From: Tenacibaculum holothuriorum
GTDB lineage: Bacteria; Bacteroidota; Bacteroidia; Flavobacteriales; Flavobacteriaceae
Assembly: GCF_002120225.1 (NCBI RefSeq)
Contig: NZ_LAPZ01000012.1
Span: forward strand, 1 to 64,000
Direction: 5' to 3'
DNA length: 64,000 nt
The position numbers and the translations under genes are program-made. The notes below the pieces were generated by a model, which was not told the origin of the DNA, searched no databases, and was given only the letters and a program-made list of their open reading frames with translations. Shown here piece after piece: positions 52,868 to 63,501 of this stretch. Numbering within the stretch: position 1 is the first letter of the stretch; every line of letters starts with the position of its first letter.

Positions 52868-53614
52868 ATGAGCTTTTCTAAAACACTTTTAGGGCAAAGT
52901 ATAGCTACCTTAGGTTTATTGTTTTTAATTATTGTTACTGGACTTTTTATAGATAGTAAATTTATAGCGGATAATTTTTATGAGCATGCACAATGGTTAA
53001 ATAATTTAATCGTAGTGTTTGTTTTTTCATTATTATATTTTAAATCTACTTCTCGAACAAAAGAAATGCTTTTGTATGCGTTGATTATTGGAGTGGTAGG
53101 TGAATATATTTTTTCGGTAGGTTTCGGAATGTATACATATAGATTGAAGAATATACCTCATTATGTGCCTTTTGGACACGCGATAGTTTTTGTGTTGGTA
53201 TATTATTTTTCTAGAAAACCTAAAGTGAAAAAAAATCGTACTAAGATAGAAAAGCTTTGTGTTTTCTTAATAATTCCTATTTCCTTTTATTTTTTATTAT
53301 TTAAAAATGATGTTTTTGGATTTATTTGTACACTTTTAGTGTTTTTATTTTTGCGTAAATATCCCAAAGAGAGGATGTTTTATTTAGTAATGTATTGTGT
53401 GGTGGCTGTACTTGAGTTTGTGGGTACAGGTTTAGAGTGCTGGAAATGGCCAACAATAGCATTTAATAATTTTGAATTTTTACCTAGCGCTAATCCTCCA
53501 ATAGGTATAAGTTTGTTTTATTTTGGTTTAGATAGAGGAACGATGTCAATTTATAAGAGAAGGCATAAAAAAGCGTGGAATAGATTAAAAAATATAAGAA
53601 GTGTTAATTCTTAA
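52868..53614 (+). CDS. Polytopic membrane protein of unknown function
   Basis: The 248-residue protein has about seven predicted membrane helices and a basic C-terminal tail (YKRRHKKAWNRLKNIRS). Conserved-looking charged or aromatic spots include VGEYIFSVGFGMYTYRLKNIPHYVPFGHA and GTGLECWKWPTIAFNNFEFLPSANPPIG. The latter looks like a catalytic or ligand-binding loop, but no family is recognised. It starts immediately after rlmN. Confidence 0.75.
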   Translation: MSFSKTLLGQSIATLGLLFLIIVTGLFIDSKFIADNFYEHAQWLNNLIVVFVFSLLYFKSTSRTKEMLLYALIIGVVGEYIFSVGFGMYTYRLKNIPHYVPFGHAIVFVLVYYFSRKPKVKKNRTKIEKLCVFLIIPISFYFLLFKNDVFGFICTLLVFLFLRKYPKERMFYLVMYCVVAVLEFVGTGLECWKWPTIAFNNFEFLPSANPPIGISLFYFGLDRGTMSIYKRRHKKAWNRLKNIRSVNS

Positions 53615-53622
53615 GAATTCTG

Positions 53623-53630
53623 TATTTTTG
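53623..53630 (+). promoter_or_regulatory. Promoter -7 element of the polyprenyl synthetase gene
   Basis: TATTTTTG matches TAnnTTTG, 27 bases before the ATG. Confidence 0.5.
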
Positions 53631-53657
53631 AGTTTTGATTTTTGAAATCAAATTTAA

Positions 53658-54635
53658 ATGAAACGAGTAGAGCAAATAAAACTTCCGATTGCTAATGAAA
53701 TGGAACTCTTTGAAAGTAAGTTCAAAGATTCAATGTTGTCTAAAGTTCCATTATTAAACAGAATTACTTATTACATTGTTCGTCGTAAAGGAAAACAAAT
53801 GAGACCGATGTTTGTGTTCTTAGTCGCAAAAATGGTATCCGATGGAGGTTTTGACGAGCGTACCTATCGAGGAGCTTCTGTAGTAGAATTAATTCATACG
53901 GCAACTTTAGTACATGACGATGTGGTTGATGATAGTAATCGTCGTCGAGGATTTTTCTCTATAAATGCACTTTGGAAAAATAAAATTGCTGTTTTAGTAG
54001 GAGATTTTTTATTGTCAAAAGGATTGTTACTTTCAATCGATAATGAAGATTTCGACTTGCTAAAATTAATTTCGATTGCTGTAAGAGAAATGAGTGAAGG
54101 CGAGTTGTTACAGATAGAAAAAGCACGTCGATTAGATATTACAGAAGAAGTTTATTTTGAAATTATTCGTCAGAAGACAGCAACTTTAATTGCAGCTTGT
54201 TGTGGAATTGGAGCAGCTTCAGTAGGAGCTAATAATGAAACTGTTCAGCAAATGCGAAAATTTGGAGAGTATATAGGAGTTGCTTTTCAAATTAAAGATG
54301 ATTTGTTCGATTATACAGAAGATAAAATCGGTAAACCAACGGGTATCGATATAAAAGAACAAAAAATGACTTTACCACTTATTTACACGCTGAACAACTG
54401 TTCCCCAAAAGACAAAAAGTGGTTAATTAACTCAGTAAAAAAGCATAATAAAAACAAAAAACGAGTTAAAGAAGTTATTGCATTTGTAAAAGAAAATGGT
54501 GGATTAGAATATACGACGGCTAAAATGCATGATTATAAGAATAAAGCATTGGCAATACTTAACAATTATCCAGAATCTGAATATAAAAACTCACTACTTC
54601 AAATGATTGATTATGTGGTTGAACGTAAGATTTAA
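53658..54635 (+). CDS. Trans-polyprenyl diphosphate synthase
   Basis: The 325-residue all-helical enzyme has both Asp-rich motifs: first VHDDVVDDSNRRRG and second FQIKDDLFDYTEDKIGKPTGID, and GKQMRPMF at the IPP-binding site. Small residues (TAT) lie before the first motif, so long chains such as octaprenyl can be made, as needed for the menaquinone side chain in this phylum. Product length cannot be fixed from sequence. Confidence 0.93.
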   Translation: MKRVEQIKLPIANEMELFESKFKDSMLSKVPLLNRITYYIVRRKGKQMRPMFVFLVAKMVSDGGFDERTYRGASVVELIHTATLVHDDVVDDSNRRRGFFSINALWKNKIAVLVGDFLLSKGLLLSIDNEDFDLLKLISIAVREMSEGELLQIEKARRLDITEEVYFEIIRQKTATLIAACCGIGAASVGANNETVQQMRKFGEYIGVAFQIKDDLFDYTEDKIGKPTGIDIKEQKMTLPLIYTLNNCSPKDKKWLINSVKKHNKNKKRVKEVIAFVKENGGLEYTTAKMHDYKNKALAILNNYPESEYKNSLLQMIDYVVERKI

Positions 54636-54707
54636 CCTAAAAATAATTATCTTTAAAAACACATTATCTAATACTTTTAGACTGTAGAGATTAATTAAAA
54701 CTAAAAG

Positions 54708-55751
54708 ATGGAATTTAGTAGAGAGTTATTGTTTTTCTTTAGTGCATTGGGAGCTTTTAATGGTTTAATACTTAGCTTTTATTTTATCTTTTTTATAAAA
54801 CCTCAAAACATATCTAATAAATTTTTAGGAGTTTTTATTTTAATGTTAAGTATTAGGGTGGGGAAGTCAGTTTTCTTTTATTTTAACCCTAGTTTATCAT
54901 TTCACTTTTTACAGTTTGGTTTAACAGCTTGTTTTTTTATAGGTCCTTTTTTATATTTCTATATCAAATCTGCAGAAGAATCTAAAGAGAAGATAAAAAA
55001 GGAATGGAAATATCATATTGCTATTCTACTCCCTTTAATTTTAGTTGTTGGATATTTATATCCGTTTAAAACAAATATAGATTTGTGGAGACCTTATATT
55101 ATAAAATTTATCTACTTCATTTGGTTTGTATATATTCTAGGGTCAATATATGTATTAAGAAATCGATTTAAAAAATTACTTCGTAGAACAGAAAAAATCA
55201 CAACTTTAGATGTGTGGTTTATCAGTATATTAATAGGGAACCTAGCAATATTAACATCTTATAATGTTGTTAGCTTTTCAAATTATATCTCTGGAGCCTT
55301 AACATTTACATTTTTACTGTATTTATTAATCATGTTTTTGTTTTCTAAAAAAGGAAAAGAAATAAGATTATTGAATAATGAAGTTAAATATGCAGATAAA
55401 AAAATTGAAACTACTAAGGCAGAAAGTTTATTAACAAAGTTAGATCAACTAATGAATGAAGAAGAATTGTATAAAAATGCAAATTTAAAATCTTCGGAAG
55501 TTGCTCAAAAAATGCAATTAACAACACATCAATTTTCTCAGCTATTAAACGATAATTTAGGAAAAAGTTTTCCCGTTTTTATAAATGAATATAGAATTGA
55601 GTCGGCAAAACAAATGATTCTTAAAAACAATAGTATAACCATTGAAGCTATTGGTTATGAAAATGGATTTAATTCAAAATCAACTTTTTATACGACTTTT
55701 AAAAAGTTAGTAGGTAAAACTCCTTCGCAATTTAAGAGTTCTATTTTATAA
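54708..55751 (+). CDS. Membrane-bound AraC-family regulator
   Basis: The 347-residue protein has an N-terminal half with six or seven membrane helices (about 5-215). It is followed by a linker and a C-terminal AraC DNA-binding domain (about 245-345: SSEVAQKMQLTTHQFSQLLNDNLGKSFPVFINEYRIESAKQMIL and IEAIGYENGFNSKSTFYTTFKKLVGKTPSQF). Such one-component membrane regulators are frequent in flavobacteria. It precedes a run of envelope enzyme genes by 74 bases and is their likely regulator. Confidence 0.9.
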   Translation: MEFSRELLFFFSALGAFNGLILSFYFIFFIKPQNISNKFLGVFILMLSIRVGKSVFFYFNPSLSFHFLQFGLTACFFIGPFLYFYIKSAEESKEKIKKEWKYHIAILLPLILVVGYLYPFKTNIDLWRPYIIKFIYFIWFVYILGSIYVLRNRFKKLLRRTEKITTLDVWFISILIGNLAILTSYNVVSFSNYISGALTFTFLLYLLIMFLFSKKGKEIRLLNNEVKYADKKIETTKAESLLTKLDQLMNEEELYKNANLKSSEVAQKMQLTTHQFSQLLNDNLGKSFPVFINEYRIESAKQMILKNNSITIEAIGYENGFNSKSTFYTTFKKLVGKTPSQFKSSIL

Positions 55752-55825
55752 ATTAGAACTTCTACTTTATAGCATAAAAACTTTTTTTAGACTTAATATT
55801 TGAATTTGCAGGAAAATCATAATTC

Positions 55826-56629
55826 ATGCAAAAAATATTAAGACTATTATTGGTAGTAATTGTCTGTGTCGGATGCCAATCATCAACAGCTAAAAAGGAA
55901 GTCTCAAAAAGTATAACAGATAAGAGAGAACAGAAATCTTCTAACAAAATTCTGTTCGTTGTGTCTAATCAAAAAACTTATGGAGATACTTCTTTAAAAA
56001 CATCAAATCATTTCGGAGAAATTGTCTATGCATATGATGTGTTGGCTAATGCAGGTTATACGATAGATTTTGTAAGCCCAAAAGGAGGTGAAGTTGCATT
56101 AGGATATATTGATAAAGCTAATAAAGTTCAGCAAAAGTATTTAGAAAATAGTGATTTTTTAGAAAAGCTTAAAACTACAAAAACTCCTAGTGAAGTTAAT
56201 TTTTCAAACTACAAGGCGATCTATTATGTTGGAGGAGGAGCAGCAATGTTTGGAGTTCCTGAAAATAAAGAAATTCAAGATTTAGCCATTAATATTTACG
56301 AGAAAAATAACGGAATTGTTTCTGCTATTTGTCATGGAACTGCAGGAATAGTAAACCTTAAAACAACAAACGGTAAGTATTTATATGAGAATAAAGAAGT
56401 AAATGGCTTTCCAGATCTTTTTGAAAGAACAGATAGGGAGTATTACAAAACATTTCCTTTTTCCATTGAAAAAATTATTGAAAAAAGAGGTGGTAGGTTT
56501 AGTTATTCAAAAGAAGGTTGGGATAATTATTACAAAGTAGACGGAAGACTGATTACAGGTCAAGATCCAACTGCAGCTGCTTCTGTAGCAAAAGAAATTG
56601 TAAAGGTCCTAAATGAATTAGATAAATGA
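55826..56629 (+). CDS. DJ-1/PfpI-family lipoprotein
   Basis: The 267-residue protein has a lipoprotein signal (LLLVVIVCVGC) and a class I glutamine-amidotransferase-like fold. The nucleophile elbow is VSAICHGTAGI (Cys169, His170), with Glu in HFGEIVYAY and the strand AIYYVGGGAAMFG. It is nearest to the Hsp31/DJ-1 group, which deglycate or hydrolyse small carbonyl adducts. A lipid-anchored location is unusual for this fold. It overlaps the serine hydrolase gene by 4 bases (ATGA). Confidence 0.88.
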   Translation: MQKILRLLLVVIVCVGCQSSTAKKEVSKSITDKREQKSSNKILFVVSNQKTYGDTSLKTSNHFGEIVYAYDVLANAGYTIDFVSPKGGEVALGYIDKANKVQQKYLENSDFLEKLKTTKTPSEVNFSNYKAIYYVGGGAAMFGVPENKEIQDLAINIYEKNNGIVSAICHGTAGIVNLKTTNGKYLYENKEVNGFPDLFERTDREYYKTFPFSIEKIIEKRGGRFSYSKEGWDNYYKVDGRLITGQDPTAAASVAKEIVKVLNELDK

Positions 56630-58122
56630 AAAAGAAGTCTTTTTTAGCTCTTCTTTTTGTTTTTGTTTTAAAAGTTAACAGTCAGCAAAAAGGAATTTAT
56701 AATAATTTAAAAGGGCTAGATACTGAAATAGAAAGTTTAATGAAAGCATATAAAACTGTAGGACTAACTGTATCTATAGCTAAAAATCATAAAGTTATAT
56801 ATGCTAAAAGTTTTGGGTATAGTGATTTAAAAAATAAAGTAAAAGTTAATGCTAATACTCTATTTCCCATAGGATCAGTTACCAAACAATTTACATCAGC
56901 TTTAATTGGTATTTATCAAGGTAAAGGAAAACTATCGGTATATGATAAGCCTAAAAAGCATATAAGCTATTTACAATTTAATTCTAACGAGATGAATAAT
57001 CTAATAACGATAGAAGATTTACTTGCACATCGATCAGGAATAGGAAATGTAGACGGTACTCATGTATTTTTTCCTACCAAGAGTATTAAAGCACATATAC
57101 AACGGGTACAATATTTAACTCCTAATAGTCAGGTTCGAGAAAAATTCGATTATAGTAATATGGGATATGCAATTCTGGGCGCAATAGGAGAAACTATTAC
57201 AGGTAAAAAATGGGAGAAAAATTTATCTGACGAAATTTTTAAACCATTAGAAATGAACCGTTCTAATACTAATTTAAGAGATTTAGAAAACGCAAGAAAT
57301 GTCTCATTAGGTTATAGTGTAAATAGAAAGGGAAAAATAGTTAAAGTTTTATATGAAAATCAATTTGAGTCGATAGCTTCAGGAGCCATTAATAGTACCT
57401 TAAATGATATGACAAACTGGATGTTAATGTTACTTAACAAAGGGAAATACAAAGGAACTCAAATTATTCCTGAAAAATTTTTAGAAGAATCATTCAGTGA
57501 GCATAACATTATTCAAGGAAGTTTTTCATTTAAAAAGAAATACAATTTATTGAATGATGCTTATGGCTATGGTTGGTTTACTCATAATTATAAAAATTTA
57601 TATCGAGTAAATCATGAAGGTAACGTTTCTGGTTTTACCTCAAGTATTACTTTATATCCTTATAAAGAGTTAGGAATTGTTATACTAACTAATCAAGGAT
57701 CAGCTAATTTATTAACTAAAGCAATTACAGATATTATTACAAATAGAATCCTTAACCTTAAAAGAAAAAGGTGGGATGAATACACTGTGAATTACGGAAT
57801 AGAATCAGATGTATTCTCTGAGCGTACTACTTTAAAAAGAAACCAATCATATTCAAAGTATGTTGGAAAATATACTAATAAAGGATATGGTACATTAGAA
57901 ATTACTGAATCCTCAGATAATAAACTTCAAGTAATTTTTCCAGCATTAAAGATGGGATTAAAATCTGAAAAAAATGATGTATTTAACAGTTATAGAATTG
58001 TAGAGACACATCAAAATACACCTTCTTTTAATTTTAAATTCATAGAAAGTGATAAAGGAAAGATATTAGAATTGGTAATTAATTTTCAACAAGAACCAGT
58101 AATTTTTAAAAAAGAACAATAA
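56626..58122 (+). CDS. Class C beta-lactamase-like serine hydrolase
   Basis: This 498-residue protein has a signal peptide (ending VNSQ) and a complete penicilloyl-serine-transferase site: SxxK in GSVTKQ (Ser84, Lys87), YxN in DYSNMG (Tyr176, Asn178) and HxG in VNHEGNVSG. The C-terminal domain of about 130 residues is a beta-barrel type. It could be a D-amino-acid peptidase, esterase or lactamase-like enzyme acting in the periplasm. It is coupled upstream to the DJ-1-like gene and followed by an NTF2-like gene. Confidence 0.9.
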   Translation: MKKKSFLALLFVFVLKVNSQQKGIYNNLKGLDTEIESLMKAYKTVGLTVSIAKNHKVIYAKSFGYSDLKNKVKVNANTLFPIGSVTKQFTSALIGIYQGKGKLSVYDKPKKHISYLQFNSNEMNNLITIEDLLAHRSGIGNVDGTHVFFPTKSIKAHIQRVQYLTPNSQVREKFDYSNMGYAILGAIGETITGKKWEKNLSDEIFKPLEMNRSNTNLRDLENARNVSLGYSVNRKGKIVKVLYENQFESIASGAINSTLNDMTNWMLMLLNKGKYKGTQIIPEKFLEESFSEHNIIQGSFSFKKKYNLLNDAYGYGWFTHNYKNLYRVNHEGNVSGFTSSITLYPYKELGIVILTNQGSANLLTKAITDIITNRILNLKRKRWDEYTVNYGIESDVFSERTTLKRNQSYSKYVGKYTNKGYGTLEITESSDNKLQVIFPALKMGLKSEKNDVFNSYRIVETHQNTPSFNFKFIESDKGKILELVINFQQEPVIFKKEQ

Positions 58123-58145
58123 TTAAATAAGACAAAACGATAAAG

Positions 58146-58565
58146 ATGAAAACAAAAATTTTAATACTATTTCTTTTTACAGGACTAGTAACAGTAAACG
58201 CTCAAACAGAAATTGAAAAGATAAACAAAGTTTTGTATGACTATATAGAGGGAACTGCAAATGGACAACCTGATAGATTAAAACGTGCTTTCGATGAAAA
58301 TTTCAACCTGTATTTTGTAGCTAATGATACGTTAAGAACATGGTCTGGTAAACAATATATTAATAATGTAAAAGAAGGTAGAAAAAGTAACCGCATAGGT
58401 AAGGTGTTATCTATAGATTATGAAGGAGATGCTGCTGTAGCTAAAATTGAAATATTAATGCCAGCAAGAAAACGTATTTATACAGATTATTTATTGCTTT
58501 TGAAAATAAAAAATCAATGGAAAATCATTCATAAATCATTCACTTTTAAAAATTATCCTCAATGA
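58146..58565 (+). CDS. Secreted NTF2-like protein (lumazine-binding-like)
   Basis: A 139-residue protein with a signal peptide (ending TVNAQ) and an NTF2-like cone fold: TEIEKINKVLYDYIEGTANGQPDRLKRAFDENFNLYFV and VAKIEILMPARKRIYTDYLLLLKIKNQWKIIHKSF. It matches the putative lumazine-binding group, whose ligand is unclear. Overlaps the following gene by 4 bases (ATGA). Confidence 0.85.
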   Translation: MKTKILILFLFTGLVTVNAQTEIEKINKVLYDYIEGTANGQPDRLKRAFDENFNLYFVANDTLRTWSGKQYINNVKEGRKSNRIGKVLSIDYEGDAAVAKIEILMPARKRIYTDYLLLLKIKNQWKIIHKSFTFKNYPQ

Positions 58566-60211
58566 AAAAAATAAAGTTAAGTGTACTCTTATTCCTATTG
58601 ATTATTAAAGCTAGCGCACAAGTAGAGAATTCAAAATTTAATAAGTTTTTTGAAAATTGGAAAGATGAAAATAAACCAGGAGTAGTAGGTGGAGTAATTA
58701 AAGATGGTAAAATAATTTTTTTAAAAGCCTTTGGAAGTGCAGATGTAAAAAACAAGAAAAATAATACTATAAAAACTAAGTTTCAGGTTGATGATTTAGC
58801 GAAACAATTTACTGTTTTAGCTACATTGTTATTAGTAGAGGAAGGGGAACTTTCTTTAGAAGATGATGTTAGAAAATATCTACCTAAACTTCCAAAATAT
58901 AAACATCAAATAAAAATTAAACACTTGTTAAATCATTCTAGCGGACTACATAATTTAGACCCACTAAAAGAGTTGTTGGGAATTAGACCTTTCGATGTTT
59001 TTACACAAGAAGATGCGCTTAAGATAATATACACTCAAAAAGAATTGAATTTTATTCCTGGAACTCAGTTTTCGTATTTAAGATCAGATACAGAGGTTAT
59101 TTTATTGTCGGAAATTATAGTTAAAGTATCTCAAAAATCATTTTCTGAGTTTACATCAGAGAGAGTCTTTAAACCTTTAGGAATGTTAAATACAGCTTTT
59201 AATAATGAAAGGAAGTTATTAAGTAATACAGCTGTCTCTTATCGAGTAGGAGAAGAAACTCACAATAACCCTGTGAATGATTTGACTTTAGGAGCAACAA
59301 ATTTGTATACAACAGGTGAAGATTTAGCAAAATGGTTCCAAGTATATACAAGTTCAACAAATCCGATGTATGAGTTAGTTAAAAAATTAGATGATTTTGT
59401 CGTATTGGATAGCGGTAAAAGATATAATTCCTCATGGGGAACAATGAGTTATGGTCGTTATTTTGATCATTTAGAAAGAGGCTTAGAATCTATCTGGCAG
59501 TTTGGTATAAACGCGGGCTATGCAAGTAATATGTTTCGATTCTATACTAAAAACTTTGTTTCGTTTGTTTTAGGAAATAATAATAGATATAACGGAATGC
59601 CAGCGATGAATATGGCATACGAAGAGTTAAAAGAAGATTTTCCTAAAGCTCGAATTGTAGATTTTAAAGAAATAAAAACTAAAAAACTTTCTAAAAAGGA
59701 ATTACAGAAATTTGAAGGATATTATTGGAAAGAAAATAATGGATTAACAAGACAAATATATCTGAAGAATGACACACTTCGATATAAACGATTGGAAAGT
59801 AATAGAGAGACAGCTTTGGTTCCTTTAAATGATAATAAGTTTCAGTTTGTGGTTAATAGTGACGATGAGGTAATAATAACTTTTAAAGATGGTAGTTTTT
59901 CAATAAAATCAGGGGTAGGTGACGCAAGTATTTACAGAAAGTTTACACCAGTAGAATTAACTAATTCCGATTTAAAAAAATACTTAGGATTCTACTACAA
60001 CGAAGAATTAGGCATTGGATTTGAGTTAAAAATTAAAGATGATAAGTTGATAGCAAAAAACTTTAAAAATGGAGATACTACGTTTTATCCAATAACAAAT
60101 AATATTTTTAGGAGCAATACTTTTATGTTATCTAGTATTACATTAGAAAGAAATGGTTTTTACATCAATACAGATGGAGTAAGTAATTTATTTTTCAAAA
60201 AACTTAATTAA
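58562..60211 (+). CDS. Inactive serine hydrolase paralogue (beta-lactamase fold)
   Basis: The 549-residue protein has a signal peptide (ending KASAQ) and aligns along its length with the serine hydrolase two genes upstream, but the active site is broken. FPIGSVTKQFT of the active paralogue reads FQVDDLAKQFT here, with Asp78 in place of Ser. YSN reads YLR, and the HEG motif region reads FGINAG. The frame is open and the fold signatures (IKHLLNHSSGLHNLD, LGATNLYTTGEDLAKWF) are kept, so it is more likely a binding or regulatory pseudoenzyme than a decaying gene. A terminator follows. Confidence 0.85.
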   Translation: MKKIKLSVLLFLLIIKASAQVENSKFNKFFENWKDENKPGVVGGVIKDGKIIFLKAFGSADVKNKKNNTIKTKFQVDDLAKQFTVLATLLLVEEGELSLEDDVRKYLPKLPKYKHQIKIKHLLNHSSGLHNLDPLKELLGIRPFDVFTQEDALKIIYTQKELNFIPGTQFSYLRSDTEVILLSEIIVKVSQKSFSEFTSERVFKPLGMLNTAFNNERKLLSNTAVSYRVGEETHNNPVNDLTLGATNLYTTGEDLAKWFQVYTSSTNPMYELVKKLDDFVVLDSGKRYNSSWGTMSYGRYFDHLERGLESIWQFGINAGYASNMFRFYTKNFVSFVLGNNNRYNGMPAMNMAYEELKEDFPKARIVDFKEIKTKKLSKKELQKFEGYYWKENNGLTRQIYLKNDTLRYKRLESNRETALVPLNDNKFQFVVNSDDEVIITFKDGSFSIKSGVGDASIYRKFTPVELTNSDLKKYLGFYYNEELGIGFELKIKDDKLIAKNFKNGDTTFYPITNNIFRSNTFMLSSITLERNGFYINTDGVSNLFFKKLN

Positions 60212-60212
60212 A

Positions 60213-60245
60213 CAAAAAACCTCGAGAATTATTCTCGAGGTTTTT
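60213..60245. terminator. Bidirectional terminator
   Basis: A perfect 15-bp stem (60213-60227 with 60231-60245; core CCTCGAGAA) with a 3-base loop lies between the convergent pseudoenzyme and groL genes. Confidence 0.9.
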
Positions 60246-60250
60246 TATAA

Positions 60251-60270
60251 TTGTCTGTGGCGACTCGCCA

Positions 60271-60272
<2 letters not shown>
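60251..60272. repeat. 22-base palindromic repeat, copy at the end of groL
   Basis: Contains GTGGCGACTCGCCAC, a 7-bp perfect stem around one base, ending on the groL stop codon. It is 20/22 identical to 45174-45195 inside hemW. Confidence 0.5.
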
Positions 60273-61914
<1,642 letters not shown>

Positions 61915-61925
61915 TTAGTTTAAAG

Positions 61926-61944
61926 TTCCAAGTTTTACTTGGAA
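61926..61944 (-). promoter_or_regulatory. Hairpin between groS and groL
   Basis: TTCCAAG / CTTGGAA, 7 bp with a 5-base loop and no long T run on the minus strand. It may stabilise or process the groESL message. It is not the CIRCE element. Confidence 0.4.
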
Positions 61945-61982
61945 AATTGCTTAATTGTTATATTGAAAAATTATTACATTAA

Positions 61983-62258
61983 TTATACGATAGCCATAAT
62001 ATCAGCCTCACGCATCATTAAATAATCCTTTCCTTCTAATTTTAATTCAGTACCAGAGTATTTTCCGTATAAAACAGTGTCACCAACTTTAACTGTTAAA
62101 GGTTCGTCTTTTTTACCGTTTCCTATGGCAACAACAGTACCTTTTTGTGGCTTTTCTTTAGCGTTATCTGGAATGATAATTCCAGAAGCGGTAGTAGTTT
62201 CTGCTGCAGCTGGTTCTACAAGAACTCTATCTGCTAAAGGTTTAATGTTTAATCCCAT
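61983..62258 (-). CDS. groS: Co-chaperonin GroES
   Basis: The 91-residue heptamer-forming lid of Gro[36 protein letters not shown] contains the mobile loop, and [13 protein letters not shown] and [12 protein letters not shown] form the barrel. First gene of groESL; it has a clear promoter upstream on the minus strand. Confidence 0.98.
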   Translation of the reverse strand: MGLNIKPLADRVLVEPAAAETTTASGIIIPDNAKEKPQKGTVVAIGNGKKDEPLTVKVGDTVLYGKYSGTELKLEGKDYLMMREADIMAIV

Positions 62259-62336
62259 TTTATATATTTTGTATGATTAATTTTTAGTTTAACTGTTTTG
62301 ATTTTGTCAGAAATTATGCCAACAAAAGATTACTGT

Positions 62337-62367
62337 CAAATTTACTATGAGATTTTAGTTGAGTCAA
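62337..62367 (-). promoter_or_regulatory. groS promoter
   Basis: Minus-strand TAAATTTG (62337-62344) with TTG (62365-62367) 20 bases upstream fits the Bacteroidota consensus. The leader is about 70 bases. Confidence 0.6.
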
Positions 62368-62370
62368 AAA

Positions 62371-62402
62371 AAAATGCCAACGTGTCATTACGTTGGCATT
62401 TT
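62371..62402 (-). terminator. Terminator after secG
   Basis: A 13-bp stem AAAATGCCAACGT / ACGTTGGCATTTT with a 6-base loop is followed on the minus strand by a T run. It closes the lptE-TPR-secG unit and separates it from groS. Confidence 0.88.
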
Positions 62403-62422
62403 AAATTATATAGAGTGTTCTA

Positions 62423-62755
62423 TTATTGAACGCTATCTTTTGTAGTATTTGTAGTTGCAGGAGTCTGCGTAGTAGTTTCTACATTTTCTAAAGTACTATC
62501 TAATTGAGGAGCGTTGTCTCCGTTACCTCTATCAATTGCAAAGTTAGCTAATAAGATTAAAGCGAACATCGCAATAGCTAAAGTCCATGTAGTACGGTCT
62601 AAAAAGCTATTAGTATTTTGAACACCTCCAATACTTTGTCCAGCACCACCACCGAAAGAAGATGATAAACCTCCTCCTTTAGGATTCTGAACCATAACGA
62701 TTAATATTAATGCTATTGCAACAATTAAAATTAGTATTAAAATAGGTAAATACAT
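62423..62755 (-). CDS. secG: Preprotein translocase subunit SecG
   Basis: The 110-residue protein has two membrane helices (about 3-22 and 54-73) with the SecG motif QNPKGGGLSSSFGGGAGQSIGGVQNTNSFLDRTTW between them. It also has the Thr/Asn-rich tail usual in this group. It assists SecYE in protein export. It follows the TPR gene by 5 bases. Confidence 0.95.
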   Translation of the reverse strand: MYLPILILILIVAIALILIVMVQNPKGGGLSSSFGGGAGQSIGGVQNTNSFLDRTTWTLAIAMFALILLANFAIDRGNGDNAPQLDSTLENVETTTQTPATTNTTKDSVQ

Positions 62756-62760
62756 AATAT

Positions 62761-63501
62761 CTAGTTTTTTTGTAAAATTTGTATTCTCTTAATTTGGTCT
62801 GCAAAGAAACCACTTTTTTCTGGATATTTCAAACTTAATATTTTATAAGCTTGAATTGCACTATCGTACTTCTTTTGCTCTAGGTAAACTTTGGCTAAAG
62901 TTTCGGTCATCAACTGCGATGATTGTTGTGTTTCTTTAACTTTAAAGTCATTACTAGCGTTTTTATTTGGACGACTAATTTTCGGACTATTTTCTATAAA
63001 TCGATTGATAATGTCGTCTTGTTCTGAGACAGGTTGTTCTTTTTCTGGAACTATTTTTTCTGTTGAATTCTCAGTTCTATCAATTATCTTTTGAGTTGAA
63101 AGTTGTAACCACTGATTAAAAGAAAAAGATTCATTTCTATCGAAAGCTAATGGTTTACCAATCGCTAATTCTTTTTCGATAATTGATTTTTCAGTAGCTT
63201 TCTTTTTAGAAAAAAGAACTTCCTTTAAACTCAGTTTTTCTTCCTTTTCTTGGTGATCTTTAAAAGATTTTGAAGTGATAAAATCGAAAAGAACAGTTCT
63301 GTTACTTGTGTGGGCTGCGGTAATTTTTAGCTCATTGTTGTATTTATAACTTTCTTGATTTTTTAATGCTTTTAAATACAAAGCTCTAGCCGATTGAAAA
63401 TACGGATGCTTTTCAACGATTTGTTTAACTTCTATTGTTTTATTTGAAGTTATTAAATGTGGCTGCTCTAGAGATTTTATGTATTCTTCTTTTTTAATCA
63501 T
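62761..63501 (-). CDS. TPR-containing protein
   Basis: This 246-residue protein has a conserved N-terminal helical region (about 1-75, IVEKHPYFQSARALYLKALKNQ), a charged low-complexity middle and a C-terminal tetratricopeptide unit (TETLAKVYLEQKKYDSAIQAYKILSLKYPEK, about 197-229). No signal peptide. Found between lptE and secG in Bacteroidota; function unknown. Its ATG overlaps the lptE stop by one base (TAATG). Confidence 0.85.
   Translation of the reverse strand: MIKKEEYIKSLEQPHLITSNKTIEVKQIVEKHPYFQSARALYLKALKNQESYKYNNELKITAAHTSNRTVLFDFITSKSFKDHQEKEEKLSLKEVLFSKKKATEKSIIEKELAIGKPLAFDRNESFSFNQWLQLSTQKIIDRTENSTEKIVPEKEQPVSEQDDIINRFIENSPKISRPNKNASNDFKVKETQQSSQLMTETLAKVYLEQKKYDSAIQAYKILSLKYPEKSGFFADQIKRIQILQKN

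Noticed and set aside
62300..62325. A TTGGCATAATTTCTGA stretch before groS (minus strand) that resembles a sigma-54 promoter
   Set aside because: The -12 part lacks the GC of the GG-N10-GC core, and a good primary promoter (TTG-N20-TAAATTTG) lies just upstream, so the stretch falls in the leader.
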